NCBI RefSeq assembly: GCF_024626525.1
Contig: NZ_JANJGU010000002.1
Location: forward strand, 310,001 to 374,000
Source: Lederbergia panacisoli
Lineage (GTDB): Bacteria > Bacillota > Bacilli > Bacillales > Bacillaceae_C
Reading direction: 5' to 3'
DNA length: 64,000 nt
Part shown: positions 52,889-61,095 of the stretch, piece by piece
Layout of the letters: the number at the start of each line of letters is the position of its first letter
Position numbering within the stretch: position 1 is the stretch's first letter
The notes under the pieces: model-generated
The model's input: the letters and a program-made list of their open reading frames with translations, nothing else
Databases searched by the model: none
Told to the model about the DNA's origin: nothing
Made by a program: the position numbers and the translations under genes

Positions 52889-54196
52889 CTATTCAACAGA
52901 TTTTTTCTCCAAAACTGTCGTATCCCAATTTATTATGGATTCTAGAAAAATGGATATGAGTACACCCATAATGAACCCGTTGCTTATAAGAGGCTGAATT
53001 ACAGGGGGAAAATTACTAAACAGTTCAGTTCCAACCGTCATTAAACAAACACCAATGAGAATAGGTGCAGCAATTCGATGAATCGTAATGGAATTAAATG
53101 AGTAACCACCCAAGCTTTTTAATGAAGTTCCAAAAAGCTGAAGGTATGCTACGAAAAGAACTGCATTCCCAACGGTTATCGGTAGTGTAGCAAGTAGTAA
53201 AGAAAAGTACGGGAGGATTCCAAGTAAGGAAATAAGCGCCCCGCCAACAATAAAAGGTTTTCTCCTAAAAATTTGCGTACTTTCCAAAAATCCGATAGAT
53301 GATGCAAATGGAGCATATGAAACTAGCCCAAACAAAGATGCGGCGAATGTATATAATCCTGTTAATAAATACGAATTTCTAAATTGACTCATTTTTGCTT
53401 CCTTTTTTAATAAATTGGAGGCTGCTTTTATAGAAGTAATCGTATTAATCAAATTAATTAAACACCCTAAAAAAGTAATCGCTATAATTCCAATTTCTAA
53501 ATTAGGTTTTCCTAAAGGGAATAATGTAAAAAGATGAGCTGATCCCGAGCTTATCTGCTGTTCAAGTGGAAATAGAAATCGATATAGAATCCAGCCAGCA
53601 ATCATTCCAATTAAAATAGAAAAGTTACCGACCATCTTACTCCCTTTTATTTTTAAAAGAGCTACAAGTATTGCAATAGAAAATGAAAATAACGTTATTG
53701 GTAAATTCAACGAGCCATCACTATTTACCTTTAACATCCCTTTAAAAAATACAAACACGAGTTGAAAGGTAAGTAAGAATAAATACACACTTAACACCAT
53801 TGGGCTGAATACCTTTTGAATAAATGGAATGAGATTGCAAACAACAAGTAGAATAGTTACCGCACCGGCAAGGAGCATCCCCGTTGCAATGCCTCCTCCT
53901 ACTTCAGTTAAACTTAAGCCCAGCACCGGAGCGGATAAACTTAAGTTCAATAACATTCCCCAAATGACGCCTGACGGACCTTCCATTAAAGGAAAACGAT
54001 GTCCCCACAAGCCCTGTAGCATACATGCAATCCCAGTTACAATCAATGATGTTCTAAGTAATGATGCGATATCGGCAGAAGAAAGCTCAAACGCAAAGCC
54101 TATCGATACCGGCACGACGACAATATTAGCAAAAATAAAGAATAACCATTGGACAGAAGCAAATACCGTTGTTAATGAAGAAGATTGTTTACGCAT
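52889..54196 (-). CDS. NCS2 family purine/pyrimidine permease, YwdJ-like
   Basis: The 435-residue membrane protein has about 12-14 helices and the NCS2 landmarks QGLWGHRFPLMEGPSGVIWG near residue 70 and SSIGFLESTQIFRRKPF near 300. The sequence is closest to B. subtilis YwdJ among those I know. The substrate, a nucleobase or urate-like compound, is not established. I use the ATG at 54196 (MRKQSSS) since GAGAGG lies 5 bases before it. Confidence 0.83.
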   Translation of the reverse strand: MRKQSSSLTTVFASVQWLFFIFANIVVVPVSIGFAFELSSADIASLLRTSLIVTGIACMLQGLWGHRFPLMEGPSGVIWGMLLNLSLSAPVLGLSLTEVGGGIATGMLLAGAVTILLVVCNLIPFIQKVFSPMVLSVYLFLLTFQLVFVFFKGMLKVNSDGSLNLPITLFSFSIAILVALLKIKGSKMVGNFSILIGMIAGWILYRFLFPLEQQISSGSAHLFTLFPLGKPNLEIGIIAITFLGCLINLINTITSIKAASNLLKKEAKMSQFRNSYLLTGLYTFAASLFGLVSYAPFASSIGFLESTQIFRRKPFIVGGALISLLGILPYFSLLLATLPITVGNAVLFVAYLQLFGTSLKSLGGYSFNSITIHRIAAPILIGVCLMTVGTELFSNFPPVIQPLISNGFIMGVLISIFLESIINWDTTVLEKKSVE

Positions 54197-54315
54197 GAAT
54201 TCCTCTCTTTCCATTTGAGCCGCAATTTTCATTTTAACAAAAAAACAGATTAGTTTCCCCTATAAGAAACGTCCTTAAATATAAAAATATTTATAAAAAT
54301 TGCTTTCTTTTTAGA

Positions 54316-54331
54316 AAAATATGCTAAAATA
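54316..54331 (+). promoter_or_regulatory. Possible extended -10 promoter of the prenyltransferase gene
   Basis: TGCTAAAAT at 54322-54330 has the TGN extension, and TTGCTT about 19 bases upstream is a weak -35. The Rex-like palindrome starts eight bases after it, around the expected transcription start. Confidence 0.4.
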
Positions 54332-54337
54332 AAGATA

Positions 54338-54363
54338 GATATTGTGAATGTTTTCACAATATC
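54338..54363 (+). promoter_or_regulatory. Rex-type operator upstream of the UbiA gene
   Basis: GATATTGTGAA-TGTT-TTCACAATATC is a perfect palindrome with 11-base arms. Its core TTGTGAA-N4-TTCACAA equals the Rex family consensus. Rex is the redox repressor that leaves DNA when NADH rises. No binding data are available. Confidence 0.7.
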
Positions 54364-54397
54364 TAAAATAAAAAACTATATTAGATTGAAGGTGGCC

Positions 54398-55318
54398 ATG
54401 ATGGAAAGAATTTGGCAAGGTTTTTGGCAATTATCTGATCCGAAAATTTGGATTGCGTCAACTATCCCGATGTTTATCGCAGCAGCTTTGTCATATGGTT
54501 ACACGAAAACATTTGATTTTGGATGGTTTGTCCTTGCGTTATTAGGAATCTATCTAATTGAAATTGGAAAAAATGCTGTTAATGAATTTGTTGACTTCCA
54601 AACTGGTGTCGACCGTTTCATTACGGAAGATAAAAGAAATCCATTCAGCGGAGGCAAAAAAACAATCGTTGATGGAAAATTATCTATGAAAGAAACGAGG
54701 ATTATTGCAGTTCTCACTTTGTTAGGCGCATTTATTATTGGCATCTTGATTGCGATATTGAGAGAACCTTCTATATTTTGGATAGGCATAATTGGTTTGT
54801 CTCTAGCAGTATTCTATAGCCTCCCACCGTTTAAATTAAATTATCGTGGCATGGGCGAGCTCGCTGTCGGATTAGCATTTGGACCATTAATAATGTGTGG
54901 TACATTCCTATTACTTACTGGTACATGGAATTGGGAGGTGGTAATGGCTGGTCTGCCAATTGCATTTCTTATTACAGCCATTCTCTGGATCAACCAATAT
55001 CCAGATTATGAAGCTGATATAAAAGGAGGAAAGAGAAATTGGCTTGTTAGAATTGGAAAAGAAAATGGACTTATCATTTATGCACTTTTATACGGTGGTG
55101 CTTATGTAAGTTTAGCCTTACTAGCCATTTTGTTGAAGAATCCCATTTGGTTATTAGGTTTGATTAGTTTACCACTTGCCATAAAATCTATTAAAATCAC
55201 TAAAAAATATATGAATGATATACCAAAACTTCTGGAAGCCAATCAAAAAACAATTCAAATTTATATGATTACCGGTATTGTTATGACAGTCGCATCCATT
55301 TTGACTTTTAACATTTAA
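54398..55318 (+). CDS. UbiA family prenyltransferase
   Basis: The 306-residue membrane protein has about eight to nine helices and the two Asp-rich prenyl diphosphate sites: NEFVDFQTGVDRF near residues 66-78 and NQYPDYEADIKGGKRNW near 205-221. Family members attach isoprenoid chains to aromatic acceptors, as in menaquinone synthesis (MenA). It is not clearly MenA itself, so the acceptor is open. I use ATG 54398 because AAGGTGG lies just upstream; a TTG at 54344 would fall inside the palindromic operator. Confidence 0.82.
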   Translation: MMERIWQGFWQLSDPKIWIASTIPMFIAAALSYGYTKTFDFGWFVLALLGIYLIEIGKNAVNEFVDFQTGVDRFITEDKRNPFSGGKKTIVDGKLSMKETRIIAVLTLLGAFIIGILIAILREPSIFWIGIIGLSLAVFYSLPPFKLNYRGMGELAVGLAFGPLIMCGTFLLLTGTWNWEVVMAGLPIAFLITAILWINQYPDYEADIKGGKRNWLVRIGKENGLIIYALLYGGAYVSLALLAILLKNPIWLLGLISLPLAIKSIKITKKYMNDIPKLLEANQKTIQIYMITGIVMTVASILTFNI

Positions 55319-55480
55319 CCCAAAAAGCTTCCTATTATAAGCTAAAAATTGGATCATACTAAGATATAAGCTTCTCAATCTTTTCTTTGAAAAACGGACA
55401 AGATTTAGTTACCAGCCCTTTCAATTATGCATTCCTTTCATATCTTATTGTAAGTCTCTTATGAGAGGAGGGTTTCCATT

Positions 55481-55720
55481 ATGGAAAATAATCGTGAAAT
55501 GCGACATCATTTTAAAGGTCAGATGATACGCTTTCGCAATGGAAACGGTGATTGGAGTATCGGCAAAGTTGTAAAGGTTAGAGAGGATGGATTAGAAATA
55601 TCTGAGCTTAATTCAGATTCTTATGGAGGGTACGGGTTTGGATTTTTTGGAGGTCCATTTTTCGGAGCACCATTCTTTGTTCCTTTCGGTTTTGGTTTCT
55701 TTGATTTCTTTTGGTTTTAA
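55481..55720 (+). CDS. Small Gly/Phe-rich hypothetical protein
   Basis: The 79-residue protein begins with a charged SH3-like segment (KGQMIRFRNGNGDWSIGKVVKVREDGLEISEL). It ends with a 30-residue tail built almost only of Gly, Phe, Tyr and Pro (GGYGFGFFGGPFFGAP). I do not recognise a family. GAGAGGAGGG lies before the ATG. It has its own terminator and lies directly outside the decayed tRNA-integrated element. A spore-surface or membrane-interacting role is only a guess. Confidence 0.65.
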   Translation: MENNREMRHHFKGQMIRFRNGNGDWSIGKVVKVREDGLEISELNSDSYGGYGFGFFGGPFFGAPFFVPFGFGFFDFFWF

Positions 55721-55733
55721 TTATTGAAGAACG

Positions 55734-55768
55734 AAAAAGGCACATTCAAAGGTGGAATGCGCCTTTTT
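55734..55768. terminator. Bidirectional terminator; probable original tRNA-Val terminator
   Basis: AAAAAGGCACATTC and GAATGCGCCTTTTT form a strong stem. It serves the small gene on the plus strand. Because it starts 7 bases from the tRNA fragment at 55775, it was probably also the terminator of the tRNA before the element inserted. Confidence 0.8.
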
Positions 55769-55774
55769 ACTGTA

Positions 55775-55816
55775 TGATTCGAAAGGGATTCGAATCCCCC
55801 ATCCCTTCCCTGTCAA
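55775..55816 (-). repeat. Displaced 3' half of tRNA-Val (att site copy)
   Basis: These 42 bases match the 3' end of the tRNA at 58131-58172 at 36 positions, in the same direction, from the discriminator base through the T arm and variable loop to the anticodon loop. No 5' half follows, so it is not a tRNA gene. It is what site-specific integration into a tRNA 3' end leaves at the far end of the element. Confidence 0.8.
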
Positions 55817-56133
55817 TTCTCTAAAACTATTTTTATATATTATTTCTGTATAAATTGATTCCATTAAGTCCATTAACTCAATGTTCCAATGCGTAATTAT
55901 ACAAATTAATTCCGTTATTTTTATTGTTTTTAGAAATTCTGTGCAATTTTAGGCTACAAATTTTTGGAGCATTGCATTTTTTCCTAAAGCCTTAGTTAGC
56001 CTAGATGTATGATTTTACTGTGGGCTAACTTGAGCCCTTTTCATGATTGTTTTCATAAGTGTAGATAAATTGTTTTCCCTAGTTTTGGGAACATTATTCT
56101 TGAATGTATTGAATAGAAATAGGAGGGGCCTTT
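55817..56133. other. Gene-free A/T-rich leader inside the element
   Basis: I see no gene here. GGGCTAACTTGAGCCCTTTT at about 56024-56043 is a short terminator-like hairpin. The region probably holds the promoter of the DUF3231 gene, but no convincing -35/-10 pair was found. Confidence 0.5.
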
Positions 56134-57141
56134 ATGGAAAATAATCACAGTATTGTCAAATTAACTTCTTCTGAGTTAGCTTATTTATGGACCAATTATC
56201 TTGCGGATAGTATGTCAGTTTGTGTTTTTAAGCATTTCCTTGAATATATTGAAGATGATGAAATTAAATCTCTTGTCAATTATGCTTTGCAATTATCGGA
56301 AGAACATATTGATTTTATGCGCTCCCTATTCACAAAAGAAAAGATACAGAATCCACAAGGATTCTCCAATGCCGATGTTAATTTAAATGCAAGACGTTTA
56401 TTTTCTGATGTTTTTTATTTAAAATATATAAAGCACATGGCAAAAGGTGGATTAGCTACCTATGGAAGAATAATACAGAATATTTTTCGTAAAGACATTC
56501 TTGACTTTTTTAACAGTTGCTTAAAAGAAACAATCGAATTGAATACAAAAGCAACTCAACTGTTATTAGAAAAGGGACTAGCCATACGCCCGCCAACAAT
56601 TCCATATCCCGAAGAGGTAGAATTCGTCCATAAACAATCCTTTATTGTAGAAGGTCTTGGGAGAAGAGGATCACTCACATGTTCTGAAATAACCAATCTT
56701 TATTCAAATATACAAACTAATTTCTTAGGTACTTCTTTAGCTATTGCTTTTAGCCAAGTAACAGAATCTGAAAAAGTTCGTAAATTTTTTTTAAGAGGAA
56801 AAGATATAGCAAAAAAACATATTAAAGTATTTGGTAGTTATTTGGAGATGTGTTCTTTACCAGTTCCAATGTCTTATGACCAAGATGTGACTGAATCAAA
56901 GGAATCCCCTTTTTCTGATAAGTTAATGATGTTTCATTTTAGTCTTATGATTTATGCTGGTATTGGAAATTACGGGGTAGCTATTTCCGAATGTCAAAGA
57001 AGTGATTTGACAATAGATTATTCTCGTTTAGTGGCCGAAATTCTAAAGTATTCCGAAGATGGTGCAAACATTATGATTGCAAACGGTTGGTTGGAACAGC
57101 AACCTTTATCAGCAAATCGTAAAGATTTGGCAAAGGATTAG
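56134..57141 (+). CDS. DUF3231 family protein with two copies of the domain
   Basis: The 335-residue protein has two related helical halves, about 5-165 and 175-325. Each starts with a SxELxxLWTNY/SEITNLYSNIQTN-like helix and contains FLxxxxD/FLRGKDIAKKHI-type segments, as in the DUF3231 family, whose fold is predicted to be ferritin- or CotF-like bundles. The function is unknown. It lies inside a decayed element between tRNA-Val and its copied 3' half. GGAGGGG precedes the ATG. The next gene starts 6 bases after its stop, so they form an operon. Confidence 0.8.
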   Translation: MENNHSIVKLTSSELAYLWTNYLADSMSVCVFKHFLEYIEDDEIKSLVNYALQLSEEHIDFMRSLFTKEKIQNPQGFSNADVNLNARRLFSDVFYLKYIKHMAKGGLATYGRIIQNIFRKDILDFFNSCLKETIELNTKATQLLLEKGLAIRPPTIPYPEEVEFVHKQSFIVEGLGRRGSLTCSEITNLYSNIQTNFLGTSLAIAFSQVTESEKVRKFFLRGKDIAKKHIKVFGSYLEMCSLPVPMSYDQDVTESKESPFSDKLMMFHFSLMIYAGIGNYGVAISECQRSDLTIDYSRLVAEILKYSEDGANIMIANGWLEQQPLSANRKDLAKD

Positions 57142-57147
57142 ACCAAT

Positions 57148-57564
57148 GTGGAGAACAGAAAAGAAGCATTGTTGTGGAGCATTGCACTTCCGGGATTCGG
57201 CCAGTATTTAAACGGGAAACTATTTAAAGGGACTGTTTTGTTGCTATTAGAAGTTATCATTAATGTACAAGCGAATTTCAATGAAATTATTATATTAAGC
57301 TTTCTCGGAGAAATTGAAGAAGGTATCATGCAAGCTAATTATCAGTGGTTAATGTTTTATCCTTGTTTATATTTTTTTGCTATGTGGGATGCTTGGAAAG
57401 ATGCTGGGGAAAGAAAAGAAAAATTTACTTTTTTCCCTTTTTTGTTTACTGGGTATTTTGTTACTCTCGGATGTATTTTTTCTTCGACTTTTCGACTTGT
57501 CGGTGTTCTCTTAGGACCTGTTTGGCTTCCATTGATATGTGTGATGCCAGGATTTGTTGTTTGA
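57148..57564 (+). CDS. Small membrane protein of unknown function
   Basis: A 138-residue protein with four hydrophobic segments. It begins ALLWSIALPGFGQYLNGKLFKG, a pattern also seen in TM2-type and similar small membrane proteins, where a Pro-Gly-x-Gly-Gln motif follows the first helix. The GTG start has AAAGGA about 10 bases upstream, within the end of the DUF3231 gene. Cotranscription with DUF3231 suggests a shared role on the element. Confidence 0.65.
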   Translation: MENRKEALLWSIALPGFGQYLNGKLFKGTVLLLLEVIINVQANFNEIIILSFLGEIEEGIMQANYQWLMFYPCLYFFAMWDAWKDAGERKEKFTFFPFLFTGYFVTLGCIFSSTFRLVGVLLGPVWLPLICVMPGFVV

Positions 57565-57610
57565 ATATTAATTAAAAAATATTTCTTTATAAAAAAAACT
57601 AATCGAGGTT

Positions 57611-57645
57611 AGAAAACGCTGTTGAATAAAAACAACGTTTTCCAA
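57611..57645 (+). terminator. Terminator of the DUF3231 operon
   Basis: GAAAACG-TGTT and AACA-CGTTTTC pair around an A-rich loop and are followed by an A/T-rich stretch. Confidence 0.65.
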
Positions 57646-57849
57646 TTTTGCTATTGTTGTGATATATCTGAATAGCAATGTGACACATCCAAGATATAAT
57701 TGTTATCAGACTGTTGGAATCTATTATCGTTAAATCAAAATGCCCCTATAGTTCTATTATTCCTTGTCTAATTTCAAACACTGTACATATTTAAACAAAA
57801 ATATGGTTATTAAAAACGATAATATGAAGACCTAGGAAATTTTCTATTT

Positions 57850-58039
57850 CATAACTTCAGGCATACCTATTTCACCCTGTTAATGATGATCGGGGAAAAT
57901 CCTAAAGTGGTTAGTGAGAGATTGGGACATGCGAGAATAGGCATAACTCTTGATATTTACTAACCCAAATGAAGAAAAAAATGGCCGCAAGGAAGTGGTA
58001 AGCCTTCTGCAACGGTTTAGTGAAGTAATAGTGCATTAG
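57850..58039 (+). pseudogene. Remnant of a tyrosine recombinase (phage-type integrase)
   Basis: The frame from 57850 reads HNFRHTYFTLL then ENPKVVSERLGHARIGITLDIY, the unmistakable C-terminal catalytic block of tyrosine integrases. It includes HxxR, LGH and the nucleophile Tyr. A TAA follows the Tyr at once. After a small shift the frame continues NPNEEKNGRKEVVSLLQRF to a stop at 58037-58039, the normal C-terminal tail. Nothing upstream is recognisable as the N-terminal domain. It lies about 90 bases from the tRNA-Val 3' end, as expected of an element's integrase. Confidence 0.85.
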
Positions 58040-58070
58040 ATAATTATTCAGTAAAAAGGACGATGACTCC

Positions 58071-58122
58071 AAAAAAAGAAGAAGCGTCAATCCCGTAATA
58101 TATAAAAGGATTAACGCTTCTT
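58071..58122 (-). terminator. Present terminator of tRNA-Val
   Basis: On the minus strand AAGAAGCGT-AATCC and GGATT-ACGCTTCTTC arms pair and are followed by seven T, 9 bases after the tRNA. Confidence 0.8.
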
Positions 58123-58130
58123 ATAACTGA

Positions 58131-58202
58131 TGATCCGAGAGGGATTCGAACCCCCGACCCCATCCCTGTCAAGGATGTATTCTCCCACTGAACTATCGGA
58201 TC
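58131..58202 (-). tRNA. tRNA-Val (anticodon GAC)
   Basis: On the minus strand the 72 bases fold as a cloverleaf. The acceptor is GATCCGA/TCGGATC, the D arm GTTC/GAAT, the anticodon stem CATCC/GGATG with loop TTGACAG, and the T arm GGGGG-TTCGAAT-CCCTC, with discriminator A. The anticodon GAC reads GUC and GUU. CCA is not encoded (the next bases are TCA) and must be added by the CCA-adding enzyme. Its 3' half is duplicated at 55775-55816. Confidence 0.93.
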
Positions 58203-58550
58203 GTATGTAATTAATCTGGACACTTAATAATATACAATGAACTGAGGAATCAGTCAACGTATTTTTCAATATTCCTTGATTACTTGTTACAATCTCCTTA
58301 GTCCATTCTGTTTCAGCCTCCCTTTAGCCATTGGCTGTGATGATTCCATATTTCCGATTGCGGTTTGTCTTGCTATTATCTGAATCAACGTAATCGCCAA
58401 GATCAACTTCCCGCATTTATTTTTCCGGCCGAATCACACTCTATTTCGGACTCAAATCCTTGTTTTAAATGATTTGAGTCCGAATTATCTTTTATTTCAT
58501 ACTAAAATCTTGGAGACCGCTTCAACTCGTCCTGCGAGAGTAAGATTTTA
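58203..58550. other. Gene-free region with one strong hairpin
   Basis: Between the tRNA and the TRAP permease stop I see no convincing gene. TTCGGACTCAAATC/GATTTGAGTCCGAA at 58445-58484 is a perfect 14-base stem that probably ends the TRAP transcripts, although it lacks a T run. A 30-codon minus-strand frame at 58324-58416 starts with a plausible ATG but matches nothing I know. Confidence 0.55.
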
Positions 58551-60500
58551 CTATGCCAACTTAAACTTCCCTTTATTTTTCGTCATAATTTGGCTTGCAA
58601 CTAATAAGACAAATAGAATCATGCCTATGGTGTCAGACAATCCCTCTGGATACATGAGCATCAGTCCCGCTGCTACAGCAATAATCCGCTCAAACCAATA
58701 CATTTTTCTATACCAATATCCGATGATGCCCGCACCAATTGCTAACATACCCGTGAAGGCGGTGAAAAGAACCCATATTAAATATGGTATTGTTGTATTA
58801 ATCATTAATAATTCGGGTGATAGTACAAACATATAAGGTATGACGAATGCTGCAATCGCGAGTTTCGATGCATTTACTCCTGTTCGGATCGGTTCTCCCC
58901 CTGCCACTCCAGCCGCGGCAAAAGCAGCTAGTGCCACTGGTGGTGTGATGTCAGCGACAATTCCGAAGTAGAAAACGAATAGATGTGCAGATAGTGCCGG
59001 TACACCTAGTAATATAATCGCGGGTGCTGCAATCGTCGATGTAATAACGTAGTTGGCTGTTGTTGGGGATCCCATCCCCAACACGATTGATGTTATCATC
59101 GTAAAAAATAATGTTAATAACAATTGTTCATTCGCTAGTCCAACAAGCCCATTGGCTAATTTTAACCCCAGTCCTGTTTTTGTTACGACCCCTACAATAA
59201 TTCCAGCGGATGCTGTTGCCGCAGCTACTGATAACGCTGTTCGAGCCCCATCGACCAATGCTTCAATCATTTTTGCAAATCCAATCCGTGTATCTTTGCG
59301 GATAGCGCTCACGACTATGGTCCCAACTATGGACCAAAGAGCAGCCCTCATAACACTTACTCCGCTCATTAAAAGAATAATTACCATTAATATAGGAATG
59401 AGAAGATAGATTTTCGATAAAACTTCTTTTCGATTTGGAAGTTGTTCTTTTGGCAATCCTTTAAGCCCAACTCTTTTCGCTTCAAAGTGAGTCATAATCC
59501 ATATTCCGGAGAAATAGAGAATCGCTGGAATGGCTGCTGCTTTCGCGATATCCCAGTAGCTAATTCCTCCTATAAACTCGACCATTAAAAAGGCTGCAGC
59601 TCCCATTACAGGAGGCATGATTTGACCTCCAGTCGATGCTGCTGCTTCAACTGCTCCAGCAAATTCCCTCCTATACCCCAGTCTTTTCATCATAGGTATT
59701 GTAAAGGAACCCGATGTTACAACGTTTGCAACAGAGCTTCCACTTATTGTTCCTTGAAGGGCACTTGAAAAAATGGCTACTTTTGCAGGTCCACCGATTC
59801 TCCTTCCAGCAATAGATAACGCCAAATCATTAAAATATTGTCCAACACCTGTTTTTACAAGAAATGCTCCAAACAGCAAAAATAAGAAAATAAAAGTAGC
59901 AGATACGTATAATGGTGTTCCAAGAATTCCTTGAGATGTGAAAAACATTGTGTTGACAAGTCCTTCAAAGTTCAACCCACGATGAGCCAAAAATCCAGGC
60001 ATGGATTGTCCGAAATAGGCGTATGCCATAAATAATGTGGCAATGATCGTAATTGGCAGCCCGACCGCACGTCTAGTTGCCTCTAGCGTTAATAAGATTC
60101 CAATTGTTCCGACTGTTAAATCAAGAGTTGTCAACACACCGACTCGATTAAAGATTGTTTCTAACATCAACGGCCAATAAGCTCCTACACCAACGGCAAG
60201 TAGCGCAAGTATGTAATCATACCAAGCGACTGAGTCTTTTTTTCTTGTTTTCCTACTAGCTGGAAATAAAATAAAGATGAGTGATAAGGCAAATCCTAAA
60301 TGAACGGACAATAATATTTGCCTTGGTACAGTCTGGGCAATGGATGCATATAGTTGAAAAATTGAAAATGCAAGCAAGCCTAAAAAAACAATGATCCCCA
60401 TCGTTCCTTTTAACTTTCTTGTTGCCGCATCTGGATCATACTTTTCTAAAATTTCCTGCTGTTGTTCAGCTGATAATGTTTCATGTTGATTGACCAACAA
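58551..60500 (-). CDS. TRAP transporter fused permease (DctQM type, TAXI system)
   Basis: The 649-residue protein has about 17 helices. A short N-terminal part with the small DctQ-like segment is fused to the large DctM-like core, which carries FGAFLVKTGVGQYFNDLALSIAGRRIGGPAKVAI and the mirrored GVVTKTGLGLKLANGLVGLA. Such fused permeases import organic acids or amino acids with sodium, using a TAXI binding protein, encoded two genes upstream. The ATG overlaps the end of the DUF1850 gene by 20 bases. The substrate is unknown. Confidence 0.92.
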   Translation of the reverse strand: MLVNQHETLSAEQQQEILEKYDPDAATRKLKGTMGIIVFLGLLAFSIFQLYASIAQTVPRQILLSVHLGFALSLIFILFPASRKTRKKDSVAWYDYILALLAVGVGAYWPLMLETIFNRVGVLTTLDLTVGTIGILLTLEATRRAVGLPITIIATLFMAYAYFGQSMPGFLAHRGLNFEGLVNTMFFTSQGILGTPLYVSATFIFLFLLFGAFLVKTGVGQYFNDLALSIAGRRIGGPAKVAIFSSALQGTISGSSVANVVTSGSFTIPMMKRLGYRREFAGAVEAAASTGGQIMPPVMGAAAFLMVEFIGGISYWDIAKAAAIPAILYFSGIWIMTHFEAKRVGLKGLPKEQLPNRKEVLSKIYLLIPILMVIILLMSGVSVMRAALWSIVGTIVVSAIRKDTRIGFAKMIEALVDGARTALSVAAATASAGIIVGVVTKTGLGLKLANGLVGLANEQLLLTLFFTMITSIVLGMGSPTTANYVITSTIAAPAIILLGVPALSAHLFVFYFGIVADITPPVALAAFAAAGVAGGEPIRTGVNASKLAIAAFVIPYMFVLSPELLMINTTIPYLIWVLFTAFTGMLAIGAGIIGYWYRKMYWFERIIAVAAGLMLMYPEGLSDTIGMILFVLLVASQIMTKNKGKFKLA

Positions 60501-60996
60501 TATTCACTCCTCTCCATAACTGCCACAAAGATAATCGCCTTACTCTTAATTTGATATGGGAACCTGGTTCCGCAATGGAGCTGAATTTTTTTCGGTGTCC
60601 ATCCACCATTAATATATGGTCCCCCACTACTTGGGCAACACGCATATCTATTGAAGTAAAATCCCTTTTCATATTACGAATTGTATATTTCCCGTCCTTC
60701 ATTTCGAAAATTTCACCTTTCTCCGCGTTGGAAGGCATACCAATTGACATATCTTCATACATTAATTCAATTTGGCGTATTTGATTATTTTTTAAAATGG
60801 TATATGTCTCCTTCACATCGGATAGATGAATGGAATGAGTATATAGAATGTGAAAGATTTTGTTAGATTTATGTAATGGAAAATAGGCGAGGACCTTTCC
60901 AGAGTTTCCTTTTTCTAAGCATAAGGACTTTTGAAAGGGTATGCAAAAAAGCAAAAAAATTATATTGGCGAAAAGAATTATTTTTACGTATCTCAC
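60481..60996 (-). CDS. DUF1850 domain-containing protein
   Basis: The 171-residue protein has an N-terminal hydrophobic segment (about 5-22, IILFANIIFLLFCIPF) and a DUF1850 domain with FHILYTHSIHLSDVKETYTI and the MYEDMSIGMPSNAE region. DUF1850 genes usually sit between the binding protein and the permease of TAXI-TRAP operons, as here, but their role is unknown. The domain faces outside the membrane. It overlaps the permease gene. Confidence 0.85.
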   Translation of the reverse strand: MRYVKIILFANIIFLLFCIPFQKSLCLEKGNSGKVLAYFPLHKSNKIFHILYTHSIHLSDVKETYTILKNNQIRQIELMYEDMSIGMPSNAEKGEIFEMKDGKYTIRNMKRDFTSIDMRVAQVVGDHILMVDGHRKKFSSIAEPGSHIKLRVRRLSLWQLWRGVNIVGQST

Positions 60997-61048
60997 AATG
61001 TAATCTCCAAATTTAACATGTGGTTCCCTAAAACAATGAAAGTAGAAA

Positions 61049-61080
61049 GAATAGACCGGATGGTTAGAAACGGTCTATTC
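61049..61080 (-). terminator. Hairpin between the TAXI binding-protein gene and DUF1850
   Basis: GAATAGACCG and CGGTCTATTC are perfect 10-base arms, followed on the minus strand by TTTCTACTTTC. It probably lets the binding protein be made in excess over the permease. Confidence 0.7.
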
Positions 61081-61095
61081 CTATATTCCACCTTA

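Noticed and set aside
55775-55816. A second tRNA gene
   Set aside because: Only the 3' half is present. The sequence beyond the anticodon loop cannot form the anticodon or acceptor stems.
58324-58416. Small 30-codon gene on the minus strand
   Set aside because: The ATG and a GGAA site are plausible, but the peptide matches nothing I know and the region is otherwise noncoding. Not enough to call a gene.
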